Shown: piece by piece, positions 61,681-64,000 of the stretch | Layout of the letters: each line of letters begins with the position of its first letter | How positions within the stretch are numbered: position 1 is the first letter of the stretch | Position numbers and translations under genes: made by a program | Assembly: GCA_039619475.1 (NCBI GenBank) | Contig: CM077115.1 | Location: 396,276,557 to 396,340,556, forward strand | Direction of reading: 5' to 3' | DNA length: 64,000 nt | Source of the DNA: Icerya purchasi | Taxonomy: Eukaryota; Arthropoda; Insecta; Hemiptera; Monophlebidae | The notes under the pieces: model-generated | Databases searched by the model: none | What the model was told of the DNA's origin: nothing | Seen by the model: only the letters and a program-made list of their open reading frames with translations

Positions 61681-64000
61681 TTCCTCCGAAACCGAATTAC
61701 AGAACGTGCCTCTGCCCAAACATGTAAACTGGCTCACCAGCGGCCCTAGTCGTCTTTCTTCCTTATTCCGTCTGCTATTTGAAAACTTCCAAACGGGCAA
61801 TCGGAATTAATTCCTTTTGGTAATTAAGCGACATGATTTTGCCTTGTTTTCCTTTTCTACCGACCAGTTAGGTTTTAGAATGAAATCTCATCAGAATGTT
61901 CCCGTATTTTTCCCTTTACCGCTGGACGACGGATCATGAAAAAAATGTTCAAAGTATTTTCGTAATGTCTCAGCGAAGGTTTTATTAAGGTACGACGTTC
62001 TACAACTATCCCTTCTCCATTACGGAATATGAGGTTTTGAACAGTTTAATGCGACCAGCGGTATAACATTCATTTTTATAAATAAAACGATTAACATGGT
62101 GATTGAACGTCAAAATTTAAATTAATCTCATTACTATGGTAAGTAAACATTTTTAATAATTCTAGCGCAAGAGTAAATTCACCGTTTTTACTTCACCTCT
62201 TTCTTTTTTTTTTGCGCTACTGAAATTGTCCAACTTCCATGACATGATCTAAACATACAAGTCGCGCTCCCAGCCCTTAGTTGATGTAGCCATTGCGGAG
62301 AGTTAAAAAATGAGTAGTGTTCTCCATTATTTGTTACAGAGAATAAAACGGAATCTCTAATATTTATAGTCAAATTTGAAATCCGCACTTAATTTTGCTG
62401 TTGTGGTTAATTTTAATAAAACGCACGAAATTTCGAAAGATGTATGTATGTTCTCAAAACCGTAATACACTTAATCTTAATTTAGAACTGTTTTGAAAAA
62501 AGCATTTTGCTTGCGAACATTTTTAATGAAAAATAATTAAAAAGTACACACACTAAGGTGTGGGGGGGCGTCTCTCCGTCAATTCAGCTTGTTTTGCTAT
62601 ACGATTCTGTTGCAGTCATCTCCAGTACGTGATTCATGGCTTACGCAACAAGTGTTTTATTCGGCCAGATTCGATTTTTTTTTTCTATTATATTATTATT
62701 CCCTAACTATTTACGCGAATATTGTTACGATTGTCTGAAAGGAATTGATATTATTACTTTTTTTGTTTTTGAATTTAAATTTTTTGCTATCCACATCTAT
62801 CGAGAAGAGTGCCAAGACGCTGCCTCCCAGTGTTTTTTTCTATCCATATTGTCCTCTAGTCGAACTGTAGAGTTTCTAATGTATATAATCTAGAGGCATT
62901 CTAAATGGTAAAAAATGCAACAACATCGAAAAAGAAGCACTCTTTCATTATGTATCAGAAATAGATGCCCCATATTCGTTACGAATTACAGCAGTGTGAT
63001 GTTAAGACACTAAATACGGGTGGAAGTAGATTAATGAGAGAATTAATCGCGTGACTTTTTTTTAATAATTCTGACTCACATTCGAAAACTATACGTAAAC
63101 GCTATACAATAAATTCCGCTAACTCGACAATTGTCACAATAGCGAACGAAGTTGTACCTACTACCGAGAACAGTTATCACAACATTTTACATCAAAAAAA
63201 TATTACACGTGTGCGCTGTCTGTTCGCCGCTATATATATATATATATGTATATGTATAATTTTAATTGATAAACGTACACACAAACGTAATTAATGATTA
63301 TACAAATATAAAAATATTAACCGTCTCTACGAGAGTTTTATCGTTTATCGATTATAACTATTTCGAATATTAACAGAATTTGTTTATGGAATGGACCAAT
63401 CAAGGTCGTACACCTCACCCCGCCGTCATGAAAACTGAAATGGTTATTACACAGAAATCTGAAAAAAATCAAAAATTTAAAATAAATATTGATGATTTTT
63501 TAGAGTGTTCCTATACATTAGAAAAGAAAAAAGAAAAAATATGCACCATATTTTTAGGGGTATTTCATTAATATCTTAAGGAAAAATTTTTTATTATCAG
63601 TATAATCCAATAGCATATGTAATTTTTATTAATGTTTATATTACGTATATGTAAATGATTAATATATTTAAATGAGAATGATGAAAATTATTAATAGTAT
63701 GAATGTTAGCGAAAAATGTATTGTTATTTATAAAATAAATATGTTGAGAAAATGTTCAATCACCCCCATTTCTAAATTCTAAGTACGGGCACCAATGGAT
63801 ATGTGTATTTTAAGAATTTTATCTTCACACGGTATTTAATGGCATATGTTGGAAAGTTCCTATCGCTTTAGAAAAATTCAAAAAAAAAATGAATTATTAA
63901 ATTGTTCATGTCGGTTTTAAAGCAGTCTTACAGAGATTTATCCGTTCCACATCGAAATTCATTCTCGATTTTTAGTTTCTAATTCGGTATATTTTTCATT
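61681..64000. other. AT-rich non-coding stretch to the window end
   Basis: No gene is supported. It contains a G7 run near 62563 and (TA)n at 63231-63258. Short frames 62636-62893 and 63380-63571 are unrecognised. Confidence 0.6.

Overview
The window reads as nuclear DNA from a metazoan, most likely an arthropod and probably an insect. It is AT-rich with unbroken poly-A/poly-T runs, (ATT)n, (TA)n and (CTT)n microsatellites, CpG dinucleotides that are not depleted, and relics of LINE-type retrotransposons. The species cannot be named from the sequence. I find no intact protein-coding gene, rRNA, canonical tRNA or CRISPR array. The longest open frames (about 170 codons) are Phe/Leu/Lys-rich products of homopolymer-rich DNA with no recognisable domain. 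The window is best read as intergenic or long-intron DNA.

Layout. 1-15 kb is mostly featureless AT-rich DNA, with (ATT)n at 6.4 kb, (TTC)n at 13.3 kb and a balanced-composition, homeodomain-motif-rich segment at 11.0-11.4 kb. At 15.17 kb there is a 12-bp minisatellite. At 18.4-19.6 kb a tRNA-like, SINE-like head, an (ATT)n array and the decayed C-terminal tail of a LINE lie close together. At 21.1-22.5 kb a fold-back element sits ten bases from a 1.28-kb unit bounded by TTAA and matching inverted ends, which looks like a non-autonomous DNA transposon. At 24.1-25.2 kb there is a large imperfect inverted repeat with a tighter palindrome nested in it.

From 30.39 to 31.40 kb (minus strand) lies the clearest protein relic: the RNase H domain and C-terminal zinc knuckle of an I/Jockey-group non-LTR retrotransposon, broken by stops and frameshifts. 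At 35.0 kb there is a higher-order minisatellite (three 10-bp monomers in a 30-bp unit). A 27-bp-stem hairpin lies at 38.13 kb, and a direct duplication of about 0.5 kb links 38.3 and 41.05 kb. A second fold-back element is at 44.2 kb and an 18-bp minisatellite at 58.2 kb.

Several islands of more balanced composition (11.0, 17.0, 23.2, 37.2, 40.4, 48.2, 53.6, 61.1 kb) stand out from the AT-rich background. They carry homeodomain-type, octamer or promoter-like motifs and are the best candidates for conserved regulatory DNA. The whole picture is a gene desert with scattered mobile-element debris. A regulatory role is inference and needs cross-species comparison.
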